Notes: a model not told the origin generated them from the letters alone. DNA of 59,965 bases from UA16 sp965661575 (GCA_965661575.1 CBFIEJ010000006.1:1-59965); one strand, 5' to 3'. Positions 9,325 through 18,525 are shown, counted from the stretch's first letter. Program-made: numbers and translations.

Positions 9325-10382
9325 AGCTTGCCGTTTCTGCACCGGGCCGAATTTGCCTTTTCGGTGAGCATCAGGATTATTTCGGTTTTCCGGTGGTGGC
9401 ATCTGCCATTGATTTGCGCATTTCCATTCAGTCTACCTCACGTTTAGACCGCGAGGTCCACGTGGATTTGATTGATCTCGATGAACAACGTGTGTACAAC
9501 TTAGACGCACTTCCTGCGCCCCAGCCACGTGACTATTTGCTCATCGCTTTGCACTTGGCGGATCGAGAAGGCTGGTTGCCTCAAAGCGGCTGGCACGCAA
9601 TTGTTTCGAGTCAGATACCCATGTGCGCAGGGGCTAGCAGCTCATCAGCCCTCTTGGTGGCATGGTGTGCGTTGATTGCAGAACGCAGCGATCGAAATTG
9701 GAATCAAGCATGGATTGCAAAGGCCGCATGGCGAGCAGAGGTCGATTGGTTTGGTGAACCTGGCGGAATGATGGACCAAACGGTGTGTGCATTGGGAGGG
9801 ACGCAGCACATTGCGTTTCGACCTGCATTTCAATCCACGCCGCTCCCAACACCTCCCGGATCTTGGTTGCTCTTTGATTCGAAACAACCCAAGGATACGC
9901 TGGGTGTGTTATCCCGGGCGAAGGATTGCCGTTTGGAACTGATTCAGAATTGGGAGTGTCAAGGCACAATTGATTGGGCTCAACGGCCGCCACAGTTTCC
10001 ACAGCAGTGGAATGATTTGGAGCAGCATCTCATGATGACCACGTTGGAAATCCGTCGCATTTCCCACGAAGGTGCCGAAGCGCTGAAGTTTGCGGTTCCT
10101 GATTTGCGGCAAGTTGGAGCTTTGCTTCACGAACATCACCACTGGTTGAGCGAGGGGATTGAGGTTTCAACACCGCGGATCGATGGTATCCTCACCCAAG
10201 CGTGCGAAGCAGGAGCGTTAGGAGGTAAGATCAACGGCTCGGGGGGCGGTGGGACAGGTTTTGTAGTTTGCGAGGCGTCTCGCCAGAGCGCGGTGGCCGA
10301 AGCCATCGAGAGGGCTAAAGGCCACCCGATGCTTATTGCGCTCGGAGCAGAAGGTGTGCGGCTCGAAGAATTCATAAAGTGA
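9321..10382 (+). CDS. GHMP-family sugar kinase (galactokinase/N-acetylhexosamine-kinase-like)
   Basis: 353 residues. ATG 9321 overlaps the transporter stop (ATGA) and starts directly at the conserved MKLAVSAPGRICLFGEHQDY. This is the galactokinase-type signature with Gln in place of the usual Thr in GEHTDY. The ATP loop is near residue 110 (MCAGASSSSALL), and the C-terminal GHMP glycine motif is INGSGGGGTGF. The enzyme phosphorylates a sugar, probably at C1. The substrate is not readable from sequence; adjacency to a nucleotidyltransferase and a GH20 enzyme suggests GlcNAc/GalNAc salvage through a sugar-1-phosphate, analogous to GALK2. Family firm, substrate inferred. Confidence 0.88.
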   Translation: MKLAVSAPGRICLFGEHQDYFGFPVVASAIDLRISIQSTSRLDREVHVDLIDLDEQRVYNLDALPAPQPRDYLLIALHLADREGWLPQSGWHAIVSSQIPMCAGASSSSALLVAWCALIAERSDRNWNQAWIAKAAWRAEVDWFGEPGGMMDQTVCALGGTQHIAFRPAFQSTPLPTPPGSWLLFDSKQPKDTLGVLSRAKDCRLELIQNWECQGTIDWAQRPPQFPQQWNDLEQHLMMTTLEIRRISHEGAEALKFAVPDLRQVGALLHEHHHWLSEGIEVSTPRIDGILTQACEAGALGGKINGSGGGGTGFVVCEASRQSAVAEAIERAKGHPMLIALGAEGVRLEEFIK

Positions 10383-10394
10383 TACCTTGAGCCT

Positions 10395-11915
10395 ATGAGA
10401 TGCGACCGAATTTTGATTTTGGCAGCGGGTCGAGCTTCGCGCATGAAACGCAGCGCGATGGAAATGCGAGGGGAATCACAAGGTCTTTTGGCAGCGTTTG
10501 AACAGGACGCACTGAGCAGACCAAAGCCTATGATTCGCGTCGGACCCAAGGGAGAACCTCTGCTGCAATTTATTTTGGAGCAGGCGTTAAGAGCGGGATT
10601 CACTGAGGTTACGCTGGTGGTGAGTCCGGACGATTCGTTGACCAAGTCATTTGTAGAGCATTGGAATAAAACACCTGCTGGTTTAAAAATGCGAACGGGA
10701 TATGCAGTGCAGTCTGAGCCCTTGGGCACAGCGCATGCTGTGCAGTGCGCGTTGGAACAAGACCCCGTCGCTTCGGGCACTGCATTCGTGTTGTGCAATG
10801 GTGACAATGTTCCGACCCGTCGTTCCTTGTCCAAGTTGAGAAGCCAACCTCAAGGCCAAGCGGTATTGGCCTACGATCGCGAACACCTCGGACTTCCCCC
10901 TGAGAAAACGGCTGCGTTTGCAGTTTTGCAGGGGGCTCAAGGCATGCTCACGTCTATCTTGGAGAAGCCGAAGCAGGACGTCATTGATCAGCTCTTTCAG
11001 TTCAATGGAATCGTGCATGTTTCTATGAATCTGTTTCGGTTGGACCCTGAATTGTTGCTGCCATTTCTCAGAGAATTAACCCCGCATTCCAGCCGTGGAG
11101 AATTGGAACTGCCGTCCGCTTTGCAGCAGATGCTGCATGCAGGTCATACCGTTGAGATGGTCGAAACAAGGGGTGAGGTGCTCGATCTTACGCGGTTCCA
11201 AGATGTGAAAGAGGTCCAGAATGGACTGCGCATTTTAGAACCGTTTGAATTGGAAGTTTGTGCGAGTACGCCGATGGATGTTGAAGTTGCTCGAGATGCA
11301 GGCGCGCATCGGGTAGAGTTGTGTGCGCATTGGATGTGTGGGGGATTGACTCCACCTGAAACGGACATCCGCCGCTCGGTTGCATCGGGCATTCCGGTGC
11401 ATGCCTTGATCCGTCCTCGTGCGGGACACTTTCAATACAGTGCCAATGAAAAAGCTTGGATGACCGATCAGATTGCGGCATCGCTTGAAGCCGGAGCCGC
11501 TCGCGTCGTAGTGGGTGGGTTGACTGATCAGGCTCGACTTGACTTGACTCAGCTCGAGACGTGGGCCTCAGAATTTGGTGGGCATCGATTGGTGGTGCAC
11601 CGCGCATTGGACGCGAGCGAAGATTGGAAGGCAGATGTCGAAGCGTTAAAAGAAGTCGGGATCCTTCGAATGTTGAGCAGTGGAGGAGCGGAGAAGGCCA
11701 TGCTCGGCAGTGATAAAATCAAAAGCGCGTTGCAATTGGGCTTTGAGGTAACGGTGGGAAGTGGGGTGCGTCCGGAGCAGTTGGCGCATTGGCAAGAATG
11801 CGGTGTTCGGGCATTTCATGCATCCTGCCGACGTGAAATGAATCGCAGCACAAAGCACTTTGACGGCGTCGATCATCCTGTGGTTGATGATCAAGTGCGG
11901 GCTTGGTTCGTTTAG
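10395..11915 (+). CDS. Fusion: sugar-1-phosphate nucleotidyltransferase domain + CutC TIM-barrel domain
   Basis: 506 residues in one uninterrupted frame. Residues 1-~275 form a nucleotidyltransferase: LILAAGRASRM (7-17), RPKPM (42-46, candidate NTP-binding Lys), SEPLGTAHA (107-114), CNGDN (134-138, metal Asp) and LEKP. Residues ~285-506 form a complete CutC domain: FELEVCAST, DAGAHRVELC, GGLTPP, IRPRAGHFQYS, VHRALD, MLSSGG, VTVGSGVRPEQL and FHASCRREM. CutC was named for copper homeostasis, but in Bacteroidota it is often near glycan-degradation genes, so a sugar-metabolic role is plausible. The gene starts 12 bp after the kinase. The two halves would normally be separate genes. Confidence 0.9.
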   Translation: MRCDRILILAAGRASRMKRSAMEMRGESQGLLAAFEQDALSRPKPMIRVGPKGEPLLQFILEQALRAGFTEVTLVVSPDDSLTKSFVEHWNKTPAGLKMRTGYAVQSEPLGTAHAVQCALEQDPVASGTAFVLCNGDNVPTRRSLSKLRSQPQGQAVLAYDREHLGLPPEKTAAFAVLQGAQGMLTSILEKPKQDVIDQLFQFNGIVHVSMNLFRLDPELLLPFLRELTPHSSRGELELPSALQQMLHAGHTVEMVETRGEVLDLTRFQDVKEVQNGLRILEPFELEVCASTPMDVEVARDAGAHRVELCAHWMCGGLTPPETDIRRSVASGIPVHALIRPRAGHFQYSANEKAWMTDQIAASLEAGAARVVVGGLTDQARLDLTQLETWASEFGGHRLVVHRALDASEDWKADVEALKEVGILRMLSSGGAEKAMLGSDKIKSALQLGFEVTVGSGVRPEQLAHWQECGVRAFHASCRREMNRSTKHFDGVDHPVVDDQVRAWFV

Positions 11916-11930
11916 TCGCCTGCACTGATT

Positions 11931-11938
11931 TACATTTG
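11931..11938 (+). promoter_or_regulatory. TAnnTTTG -7 promoter element of the GH20 gene
   Basis: TACATTTG matches the Bacteroidota -7 consensus exactly and ends three bases before the GH20 start codon. This implies a leaderless or nearly leaderless mRNA separate from the upstream operon. No clear -33 element is seen. Confidence 0.6.
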
Positions 11939-11941
11939 ACC

Positions 11942-14197
11942 ATGCGAGAATTTTTGATGGGGATGCTTTTCTTCGCTGCAGTCGGAGCTGTGTCGAGTTG
12001 TTCGGTTCCAAAAGTGCAGCCCGTGTCAAAGTCAATTATTCCCGAACCGGCAGCTGTCGCGTGGAGTACAGAAGAGGAGAGTTCGCTGATTTGGCGTGGC
12101 ACATGGATGTGGTCAATCGATGATCGTTGGACTGTTCATCAATCCCAGTGGGATGATTGGCTGCCAGGAGAGTCAGATGAGCGTGGCTTGGCCATTTCAG
12201 TGCAATATGCCGCTGGCTATGATCCTGAGGGTTATTCACTCGAGGTTGATGCGGACGGCGTGATCATCACAGCCACTGCTGCAGCGGGTGCCTTCCATGG
12301 GTTGACCACCTTGCGGTGGATGTTGCCACCAGATTCCGAGAACGCCGGTCCATGGTCCCTTCCGATGGGTTCGATTTCGGATTCACCGAGGTTCGAACAC
12401 CGCGGCTTGCTTCTGGATTGTTGTCGCCATTTCATGGAGCCGGATTATGTGAAGCGCACCATTGATTTATTGGCGCTGCATAAGATGAATATCCTGCATT
12501 GGCATCTCACCGAAGATCAAGGTTGGCGAATCGAAATAAAGGCATACCCGGAATTAACATCTACCGGCGCCTGGCGAACGGAGGCCGACGGATCGCGGCA
12601 TGGTGGTTTTTACACCCAGGCGCAGATCAAGGACATCGTGGCCTACGCTGCTGATCGCAACATCACCATCATTCCAGAGATTGAACTTCCGGGACACAGC
12701 CGCGCGGCCATTGCCGCTTATCCGTGGTTGAGTTGCACGGGTGATTCGCTGGAGGTTCCTCACGATTGGGGGGTGTTCAAGGATATCTACTGTGCAGGCG
12801 AGGATTCTACTTTTCGTTTTCTGGAGCAAGTTTTGTTGGAAGTGGTGGAGTTGTTTCCTTCGGAATACATCCACATTGGTGGGGACGAAGCGCCTAAAGT
12901 GAGGTGGGAGTCGTGTTCAAAATGCCAGCGCCGCATTCAAGCAGAAGGCCTGCACGACGAACATGAGTTGCAATCTTGGTTCATTTCACAAATCGGTGCC
13001 TTTTTGGCCAAACACGATCGCAAGTTGATTGGATGGGATGAAATCCTTGAAGGTGGATTGCCTGAAGGTGCGACCGTTCAGTCGTGGAGGGGAATGCAAG
13101 GGGGACGCGATGCCGTTGCGATGGGGCGCAATGCGATCATGTCGCCCACCTCGCACTGCTACTTTGATTATCCCATTGAGTCGATCGATTTGGAACGGGT
13201 GTATTCGTTTGAGCCAGAGCCTGAAGGCCTCGAGGGATCTGGACGAATCTTGGGTGGCGAGTGCAACATGTGGTCTGAACGAGCACCGCAGGATTTGGTT
13301 GATTCCAAGGTTTTTCCGCGAATGGTGGCCATGAGCGAGGTTTTATGGAGTTCAAAGTCACACCGAAATTGGGGGGATTTTAGAGAAAGAATGGAGCATC
13401 ACTATACGCGATTGGATGCTTGGAATGTCGATTATGGATGGGAAGCAATTCCAGTCGAAATTGTATGTGCTCCTTCTGGCATTCCCGGAAGACTCAACGT
13501 GCAATTGGTTCAAGTGATTTCGGGCATCGATGGCGATGTGAAATGGTCGAGCCACGGAACCAAAAATGGCGCTGGTGAAATTTTAGATCGCCCCTTTGAA
13601 CAGTCGTTTGAACTGGCCGGAGAGGGTGAACTGATCGTCGATTTGCGTCGCCACGGAATTGCAATTGGCGAGCCTTGGCGTTTTCCTCTGGCCGGTCATG
13701 CTGGCGTTTTCAAACCGCTGGAATTGGGGCATCAGTGGAGCACCTATTATCCCGGTGGTGGACAGCGAGGATTGGCCGATGGACGTTTGGGATCAGCCGA
13801 CTTCAGAGATGGTTGTTGGCAAGCGACTCAGGGAAAGGACATGAGTGTGAGCATTGCTCTTGGTGCCGCCCAGCAAGTCGACTCGCTGAGCATGCAATTC
13901 TACCTCTACCAAGATGCGTGGATTTTCGTTCCTGATTCGTTCCGTTTTCAATGGTCACTGGATGGTCAAAATTGGCAGGGCGATTGGTTGGATCAGACCA
14001 ATTGGAGGGGAGTGGAGGCTTTCGAATCAGAAGACACTCAGGGTGTCGTGAGGGTGGCACTTCCGGTTCATGAAGCCGCCAAGTTTGTGCGATTTACAGC
14101 GTTGAATCCCGGTCCATGCCCCGACTGGCATGATGCGTCTGGCTTGGATTCTTGGTTGTTTTTGGACGAGCTCGTCGTGCACAGCTCTGTGCAATAG
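11942..14197 (+). CDS. GH20 beta-N-acetylhexosaminidase lipoprotein with C-terminal discoidin-like domain
   Basis: 751 residues from ATG 11942. The N-terminus has a lipoprotein signal, with the cysteine in AVSSC as lipobox. An N-terminal GH20b-like domain leads into the catalytic barrel at RFEHRGLLLDCCRHF. Other motifs are ILHWHLTEDQGWRIEI and IHIGGDEAPK, in which D315-E316 is the GH20 catalytic pair. An FN3/discoidin-like carbohydrate-binding region covers ~590-750. It removes terminal GlcNAc or GalNAc residues from glycans or chitin oligomers at the cell envelope. It sits directly after the transporter/kinase/nucleotidyltransferase genes, which suggests that its product feeds that pathway. 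Confidence 0.95.
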   Translation: MREFLMGMLFFAAVGAVSSCSVPKVQPVSKSIIPEPAAVAWSTEEESSLIWRGTWMWSIDDRWTVHQSQWDDWLPGESDERGLAISVQYAAGYDPEGYSLEVDADGVIITATAAAGAFHGLTTLRWMLPPDSENAGPWSLPMGSISDSPRFEHRGLLLDCCRHFMEPDYVKRTIDLLALHKMNILHWHLTEDQGWRIEIKAYPELTSTGAWRTEADGSRHGGFYTQAQIKDIVAYAADRNITIIPEIELPGHSRAAIAAYPWLSCTGDSLEVPHDWGVFKDIYCAGEDSTFRFLEQVLLEVVELFPSEYIHIGGDEAPKVRWESCSKCQRRIQAEGLHDEHELQSWFISQIGAFLAKHDRKLIGWDEILEGGLPEGATVQSWRGMQGGRDAVAMGRNAIMSPTSHCYFDYPIESIDLERVYSFEPEPEGLEGSGRILGGECNMWSERAPQDLVDSKVFPRMVAMSEVLWSSKSHRNWGDFRERMEHHYTRLDAWNVDYGWEAIPVEIVCAPSGIPGRLNVQLVQVISGIDGDVKWSSHGTKNGAGEILDRPFEQSFELAGEGELIVDLRRHGIAIGEPWRFPLAGHAGVFKPLELGHQWSTYYPGGGQRGLADGRLGSADFRDGCWQATQGKDMSVSIALGAAQQVDSLSMQFYLYQDAWIFVPDSFRFQWSLDGQNWQGDWLDQTNWRGVEAFESEDTQGVVRVALPVHEAAKFVRFTALNPGPCPDWHDASGLDSWLFLDELVVHSSVQ

Positions 14198-14227
14198 AAA
14201 GTACCGAAATCTCCCGCGCGGGGGACG

Positions 14228-17200
14228 TCAACAAGGCACTCCAAAGACCGTCAGCAATCCCAATAAATCGGGCGTGTTGATCATGCCATCGTTGTCTAGA
14301 TCTAAAGTGGCTGGAGCCATGTTGGCTTCGCCTCCTACTGCTTCGCCGAAATGAACCAAGAGCAACAATAAATCGTAAAGATTGCGCGCTTGATCGGCAT
14401 TGAAGTCACCGGCGCAAGTTGTCGGATCGACGAGGAGTGGAAAGGCGTACGCCTCAGCCAATAAAAACGCATCCACACCCACCACTTTTCCGATTGCACG
14501 GCCCGGATAATCGTCTTGAGGAGGATGGATGCCGCCCCAAATTCGCGACAAAGCGCTTTGATCTGAGGCATCTCGGTACGTTGCCCATTGAAGCTCGAGG
14601 TCTGCTGAAGGCCCATCTTCGAAGACCAAGAATTCATGCGCTTCAACCGGGAAGGAACCCATGCCACCTGGAAAATATTCGTCACCAGTGAGCAGGCAAA
14701 GCACTTCGGCTGCAGCACGACTAAAAGTGGAATGTCCACTGACGTATCCGGCAAATGGTGGTGTGACAAACGTTGGGCGTTGGTAAGGCCACCATTCACG
14801 CGCTCGAATCCATCCCACGCCTGCTTCGTCAAGCGCGGGAACAGAGATGTAGTCCGGTCCTCGCCAAGCCATCACCTTCACCTCGTAGAGATGTTCATTT
14901 TCACTGCCTCGCAATTCTTCGGAGTCGGCGCTGGTGATGAGCTCAATTTTTCCGGGTATCAGCGGAAGCCCGGCTCCATCGTAATTGGCTTGTTCGGGGT
15001 CTGAACTTTGTCCACGATCAGCCATCCATCGAATGGCTGAGACGGGTCGGACGTAATCGTACCAGCCTTTGTTGCTCCATGCTGAAATAGCAGCGTCGTG
15101 CATGGCTCCACCCATGGCAAAATAGCCGAGCACATCCCAATCCAAAAGCGACAATTCTTCGCCGTTCCCTCGCCAACGACGCTCCAATTCTTCTTGGTCA
15201 TTGACATAATTCAATAAGGTAAACCAATGACCAGGAGGGGTTTCAGAATCCGGCCCATCGGCCCAGAATTCAGCCAAAACTCGCGTGACATCTCCGCGCA
15301 AGACTTCTTGCGAGGCATATGGCTCACCTGTGTGAGGATTGATGGGGTGGCCGGGAGCAACGCCGGGAGCTTGTATTCCACCGCTTTCTGACTGGTAATA
15401 TGCCCGAGCCTCTTCCATGTCGGCGGGCAAATAACCGTTGAGCCCCGAGGCGCCTGGACTGATGTCCCACGTCACGGAATCACTTGGGTCCAAATGCGAT
15501 GACCACAAACTGACGAGGGAGTGCCCCCATTTGTAATCGTTTTCGAGGTCTGAATATTCGAGCGGATCAATGAGAGGAGGTTGCGGGGCAGCGTGGTATA
15601 CGGTGTAGTTGCCTCCCAAGCGATTGAAGACCGTCGTGTCACTAGCATCCATGGCAAAGGGTTGAACGTTTCCCCACTCTGCGCTCAGGAAGTCGGGTGA
15701 GACGTTGTTACCTTCATTCCCAGATTGATCGATGAACTCCAGCAATTGCAAAGGCTGCCAACGGTTGGGGAAAAACATGTTTGGATTTCCCGGTTCGTCC
15801 ATCACGAGGTTCCAATTGACGGGATTGTAGTAGGTGTTTTGGTAGTTTATTTCCTCGAATGCTCCGTCTTGAAGCCCAAAGGCGATGTACTGCTCTGCGA
15901 GATAATTTCCCAAGGCTGCAGCATCGTGTTCGAGGTTGCCTGTTGTATAATCAGTGGAGTGGAATGCCGTGTCAAAATCGAGTTGCTCCATTTGCGAATG
16001 AAGGTGCGTGAGAATGCGTTGCAATCGGGGCGCATGTTCGAAACGATGCAGCATCAGCCGATAACTCCCATAGCTGAGCGATCGTTCTCGCGCCGCTTTT
16101 CGTTCCCATTCGTTTTCAACGGGAGTCAGCGGGCTCCAAGGACAGACGAATCCTCCGATGGTGTCTCCGAGCAGCCAAGGTTTTGGGCTCACTTCACCTG
16201 GGACAGCCCACGCAGCCCAGGCATCGTAGACCAGTGCTGATTGGTGCCATAAATTTCGCGCATGAACGGTTGGGCGAGCGAAGTCGCTGCGAACTCCAAT
16301 GAGCAGTGCTTCATTCCAAAGTCGCGCAAGGCTGTGCGTTTCAAGCGTTGGCCAATCGTCTAATGGCGCGCCCGAGCAGTCGAGCCCAGCGTCAGGATAA
16401 GTGCATGAACCGTCATCGGTCTCGGCTGCAATGCTGTAGTTGCACGCTTGAGGTTCGGTGCAACCCAGTTGAAACCACGGTTGTGATCCGGGTTCAAGGA
16501 TTTGATACGTGCTGTCTGATGCAAAAGGTCCATGCGAACTGAGCACACCACTGGGCCATTGAATGTTCACCGAGTCAACGATGGTTGATTCGCCAAGTCC
16601 AAAGTGGGCGAGGAGCGAACTGGCACCGCTGTATCCCTGGCCGCAATTGATTTCATCCATGCGCACCTGCTCATCAAAATGGATTGAAACGCGAGCTCCA
16701 ATGGCGGACCGATTTGAAACCGTTCCCTCCAGTTTAAATTGGATAAAATGGCCTGATTGATTTTGATTCTCGAGGATTTGAAAACCGGGCTGTGCAGATG
16801 ATCCGGTGGTAGCTATGGCTAAATCCAAGTCTCCATCGCGGTCGAAGTCGCCTTGAGCCAGACCATAATCTGAATAATTGTGCTCGAGGACGACGTCACC
16901 CTCACTGACCAAATCAAAAGTCAAATCTCCATTGCCGCGATACAATCGGTTGGGAGCGGGTGAGAATGCGTAATCGTTCACGATGTAGAGGTCCCACTCG
17001 GAATCAAGGTCGTAATCAAACCAGACACATCCCCACGTCATTCCTGAATCATTCACCCCGGCTGATTCGCCGACGGCTGAATAGGTGCCATCTCCGTTGT
17101 TGAGGAACAATTCGCTTGGATAGAGGTCTGTGATGTACAGGTCGAGCCAGCCATCGTGATTGATGTCTGCCACATCGACACCCATGCAGTTTCCTTGGTA

Positions 17201-17950
17201 GTCGAGGCCCACATTGGCGGCGTTTTCAGAGAAAGTGCCGTCACCGTTGTTTTCGAAAAATTTATTGACTTGGTTGCCATCGTGTGTCACATAAAGATCC
17301 TGGTCTCCGTCGTTGTCGGAATCAAAAAACACGCAGCCCATCCCGATGCCCGTGTCTATGGTGCCTGAAGGGAATGTGACATTTTGAAAGGTTTGCCCAG
17401 CCATGTTTCGGTACATCGCATTGTGGCTGTTCATATTGACCACATAAACGTCAATCCAGCCGTCACCATCGTAATCCGCTGCATGAAGGCTACGACATGG
17501 CCCTTCGTTACCAAAATTGTAGTCTTCTGTGGCATCTGTGAAAGTGCCGTTGCCATTGTTCAGATAAAGGCGATTGGCGTCTAAATAGTTGCCCACGGCG
17601 AGATCGGGCCAACCGTCGTTGTTGAAATCTGCCCAGAGCGCAGCGTTGCTATTGCCGCTGTCGTTGACGCCTGACGGTTCAGCGACTTCATTGAAGACCA
17701 TCGCTCCGGTGTTTCTGAACAGACGATTGGGGCCTTGTTTTGTCGCGACGTAGATATCTTCCCAGCCATCTCCGTCAAAGTCTGCAATGGCCGCTGCATG
17801 ATGAAGCCCAGGAACATTGACATTGGCACTGCTTGATGCGTTGTCAAAGAGCATGGTCCCTTGCGCTCTCAAAAGCACGTTGCCGCTCAAGAATAGGCAC
17901 AAGCAGAGCCAAGGAATAAAGGAAATTGATGTGTAGTGAACGCAGGTCAT
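14228..17950 (-). CDS. Secreted FG-GAP/ASPIC protein fused to a vanadium-haloperoxidase-type (PAP2) domain and dockerin-like EF-hands
   Basis: 1240 residues from ATG 17950, chosen because a signal peptide ending LLRAQG follows; a TTG at 17971 is the alternative. Order: seven or so FG-GAP/VCBS repeats with DxDxDGxxD calcium loops (~30-390), an ASPIC/UnbV domain (~400-480), and a GCTEPQACNY...DDGSC Cys-rich repeat (~495-515). A large helical domain (~540-1170) carries GYVSGHSTFSRAAA (His ~1073) and SRIWGGIHPPQDD (His ~1142), the acid-phosphatase/vanadium haloperoxidase signature. The tail has two EF-hand-like loops (GDFNADQARNLYDLLLLL; DLDNDGMINTPDLLGLL). The likely role is an extracellular halide oxidase or phosphatase; which one cannot be told from motifs alone. 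Confidence 0.85.
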   Translation of the reverse strand: MTCVHYTSISFIPWLCLCLFLSGNVLLRAQGTMLFDNASSSANVNVPGLHHAAAIADFDGDGWEDIYVATKQGPNRLFRNTGAMVFNEVAEPSGVNDSGNSNAALWADFNNDGWPDLAVGNYLDANRLYLNNGNGTFTDATEDYNFGNEGPCRSLHAADYDGDGWIDVYVVNMNSHNAMYRNMAGQTFQNVTFPSGTIDTGIGMGCVFFDSDNDGDQDLYVTHDGNQVNKFFENNGDGTFSENAANVGLDYQGNCMGVDVADINHDGWLDLYITDLYPSELFLNNGDGTYSAVGESAGVNDSGMTWGCVWFDYDLDSEWDLYIVNDYAFSPAPNRLYRGNGDLTFDLVSEGDVVLEHNYSDYGLAQGDFDRDGDLDLAIATTGSSAQPGFQILENQNQSGHFIQFKLEGTVSNRSAIGARVSIHFDEQVRMDEINCGQGYSGASSLLAHFGLGESTIVDSVNIQWPSGVLSSHGPFASDSTYQILEPGSQPWFQLGCTEPQACNYSIAAETDDGSCTYPDAGLDCSGAPLDDWPTLETHSLARLWNEALLIGVRSDFARPTVHARNLWHQSALVYDAWAAWAVPGEVSPKPWLLGDTIGGFVCPWSPLTPVENEWERKAARERSLSYGSYRLMLHRFEHAPRLQRILTHLHSQMEQLDFDTAFHSTDYTTGNLEHDAAALGNYLAEQYIAFGLQDGAFEEINYQNTYYNPVNWNLVMDEPGNPNMFFPNRWQPLQLLEFIDQSGNEGNNVSPDFLSAEWGNVQPFAMDASDTTVFNRLGGNYTVYHAAPQPPLIDPLEYSDLENDYKWGHSLVSLWSSHLDPSDSVTWDISPGASGLNGYLPADMEEARAYYQSESGGIQAPGVAPGHPINPHTGEPYASQEVLRGDVTRVLAEFWADGPDSETPPGHWFTLLNYVNDQEELERRWRGNGEELSLLDWDVLGYFAMGGAMHDAAISAWSNKGWYDYVRPVSAIRWMADRGQSSDPEQANYDGAGLPLIPGKIELITSADSEELRGSENEHLYEVKVMAWRGPDYISVPALDEAGVGWIRAREWWPYQRPTFVTPPFAGYVSGHSTFSRAAAEVLCLLTGDEYFPGGMGSFPVEAHEFLVFEDGPSADLELQWATYRDASDQSALSRIWGGIHPPQDDYPGRAIGKVVGVDAFLLAEAYAFPLLVDPTTCAGDFNADQARNLYDLLLLLVHFGEAVGGEANMAPATLDLDNDGMINTPDLLGLLTVFGVPC

Positions 17951-18084
17951 GTGCTGTTTCGCAAGATACAATCAAACCATAGGTTGACGGCAGATCTATA
18001 TCTTTTGAGCCAAGGATTTTGGTTTTTTGTGTGTTTAATAATCTAATTGGAAGTGTTGATTCAGGTTTTGGAGTGTATAATTTG

Positions 18085-18186
18085 TATTATTGTCGGGTAT
18101 TTCGGCGCGGGGTTTGCAGGCACCGCTCCGAAAAACGAGTAGATTGTTAGGGTGAAAGGACGCAGGGGTGCGTCCTTTCTGTTTTT
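18085..18186 (+). ncRNA. Candidate small RNA in the 324-bp gap before rpsT
   Basis: The gap between the haloperoxidase and rpsT has no ORF but contains two strong hairpins. One is TTCGGCGCGG paired with CCGCTCCGAA (18101-18110 with 18121-18130 approx., one mismatch). The other is a perfect 10-bp stem followed by TGTTTTT. A TATAATTTG box at 18076-18084 could be the promoter. rpsT has its own promoter downstream of the terminator, so the terminator should serve an upstream transcript of ~100 nt. I do not recognise it as 4.5S, 6S or tmRNA. Speculative. Confidence 0.3.
18154..18186 (+). terminator. Intrinsic terminator upstream of rpsT
   Basis: The stem is GAAAGGACGC (18154-18163) with GCGTCCTTTC (18170-18179), loop AGGGGT, followed by TGTTTTT. 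It is oriented with the plus strand, yet no plus-strand protein gene lies immediately upstream. It ends either the candidate small RNA or a premature rpsT leader. Confidence 0.7.
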
Positions 18187-18210
18187 CCTGAATTTCAATG
18201 GGTTTGATGC

Positions 18211-18240
18211 TTGCATAGACTGGAATCTCCATTATATTTG
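18211..18240 (+). promoter_or_regulatory. rpsT promoter (TTG-N19-TATATTTG)
   Basis: An exact -7 element TATATTTG lies at 18233-18240, with TTG at 18211-18213 nineteen bases upstream, the spacing expected of Bacteroidota sigma-ABfr promoters. Transcription should start near 18245, giving a ~30-nt leader before the rpsT ATG. Confidence 0.65.
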
Positions 18241-18273
18241 CACCCCCTTTGGGAAAAACACAGTCGAAAGCAC

Positions 18274-18525
18274 ATGGCTCATCACAAATCATCTCTGAAG
18301 CGCATTCGTTCCGACCGAACAAAAGCAGCGCGCAACCGTTACCAGCACAAAACGACTCGAAATGCCGTCCGTGCATTGCGAGCTATGACAGATCCGAAGA
18401 AGGCAGCAGAGATGCTTCCTACCGTTTCAGCGATGTTGGACAAGCTTGCCAAGAACAACGTGATTCACAAAAACAAAGCGTCCAACCTCAAATCGAGTCT
18501 GGCCGTTCACATATCGAAGCTCTGA
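18274..18525 (+). CDS. rpsT: 30S ribosomal protein S20
   Basis: 83 residues. ATG 18274 gives the classic N-terminus MAHHKSSLKRIRSDRTKAARN; an upstream in-frame start would add an unconserved leader. Lys/Arg-rich helices and the C-terminal IHKNKASNLKSSLAVHISKL are typical of S20, which binds 16S rRNA early in assembly of the small subunit. It is a single-gene transcript: its own promoter lies upstream and a strong terminator follows 24 bp after the stop. Confidence 0.97.
   Translation: MAHHKSSLKRIRSDRTKAARNRYQHKTTRNAVRALRAMTDPKKAAEMLPTVSAMLDKLAKNNVIHKNKASNLKSSLAVHISKL

Noticed and set aside
10136..10834. 232-aa minus-strand ORF across the kinase/nucleotidyltransferase boundary
   Set aside because: Fully antisense to two recognisable genes, with no recognisable motif.
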